Assembly (NCBI GenBank): GCA_029062865.1
Contig: JAIDPG010000154.1
Location: 1 to 12,451, forward strand
Source: Oscillospiraceae bacterium
GTDB taxonomy: Bacteria > Bacillota > Clostridia > Oscillospirales > Ruminococcaceae
DNA: 12,451 nucleotides
Direction: 5' to 3'
Shown: positions 12,145 to 12,451 of the stretch, one piece after another
How the letters are laid out: every line of letters begins with the position of its first letter
Position numbering within the stretch: the first letter of the stretch is position 1
Made by a program: the position numbers and the translations under genes
The notes under the pieces: model-generated
What the model was told of the DNA's origin: nothing
Databases searched by the model: none
What the model saw: the letters and a program-made list of their open reading frames with translations, nothing else

Positions 12145-12451
12145 ATGAAGAGTTATAGTGAAAGCTACAAGGCTGCGGGCGTGGACGTAACGGCGGGTTA
12201 CGAGAGCGTTCGGCTGATGAAGAAGGACGTTGAGCGGACGAAGATCCCGGGGTGCATTTCGGGCATCGGCGGGTTTGGCGGGCTGTTTCAGCTTGATTTG
12301 AGCGGAATGACCGAGCCCGTGCTCGTTTCGGGCACGGACGGCGTCGGCACAAAGCTGAAGGTCGCGATGCTTTTGGATAAGCACGACACGATAGGGATAG
12401 ACTGCGTTGCAATGTGCGTGAACGACATTGTGTGCTGCGGCGCGAAGCCGC
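12145..12451 (+). CDS. purM: Phosphoribosylformylglycinamidine cyclo-ligase (AIR synthetase), N-terminal part
   Basis: The first 102 codons of PurM, which closes the imidazole ring of AIR using ATP. The fragment starts MKSYSESYKAAGVDVTAGYE and shows the typical VSGTDGVGTKLKVA block and CVAMCVNDIVCCGAKP, both part of the ATP-binding N-terminal domain of the PurM/PurL family. AAGGAG lies five bases before the ATG and is continuous with the dispersed element upstream. It is separated from purF by 316 bp of repeats, a large gap for a purine operon, so its expression may be controlled separately or attenuated at the element. The gene is cut by the window edge. Confidence 0.95.
   Translation, partial: MKSYSESYKAAGVDVTAGYESVRLMKKDVERTKIPGCISGIGGFGGLFQLDLSGMTEPVLVSGTDGVGTKLKVAMLLDKHDTIGIDCVAMCVNDIVCCGAKP

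Overview
The window looks like chromosomal DNA from a spore-forming, gut-type Clostridia (Firmicutes; an Oscillospiraceae/Ruminococcaceae-like genome is my best guess). The grounds are an intact spoVT-like gene, strong AGGAGG-type ribosome binding sites, sigma-A promoters with 17-bp spacers, a consensus CcpA cre site, a Bacillus-type iron-sulfur PurF and a compact purE-purC-purF-purM run. This is inferred from gene content, not from a database match.

Minus-strand half (positions 1-7462, read right to left): a CAP/SCP-domain lipoprotein with Cys-rich repeats; an overlapping pair of lipid genes (PlsC-like acyltransferase, then a diacylglycerol/lipid kinase) ending at a terminator; the sporulation regulator spoVT, ending at another terminator; a MATE efflux transporter; then a MoxR AAA+ ATPase, a DUF58 protein and the first 37 codons of a probable membrane protein. 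The last three have the layout of the widespread MoxR-DUF58-membrane protein cluster.

Plus-strand half (7724-12451): a carbon-nitrogen hydrolase with its own promoter, then the de novo purine genes purE, purC, purF and the start of purM. purE has its own promoter and a leader of about 170 nt ending in a candidate intrinsic terminator just before the ribosome binding site, so attenuation is likely. The divergent promoters of the CAP and hydrolase genes flank a perfect cre-consensus site.

The most interesting non-coding signal is a dispersed structured element present twice: 2210-2315 (minus strand, upstream of moxR) and 12008-12125 (plus strand, upstream of purM). Each copy has 11-bp terminal inverted repeats around a 63-nt palindrome. 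The base and tip of the palindrome are nearly identical between copies, but the middle of the stem differs by compensatory changes that keep the pairing. The similarity runs on into a shared AAATAAGGAG ribosome binding site. A solo end of the element supplies the stop codon of the MATE gene. Other structure includes a set of short CCCCGC-arm hairpins, some with U-tracts (terminators) and some without (inside the pur cluster), degenerate tandem repeats of about 43 bp between purF and purM, and a 12-bp direct repeat 84 bp apart in the purE control region. No tRNA, rRNA, CRISPR array, insertion sequence or phage gene was seen.
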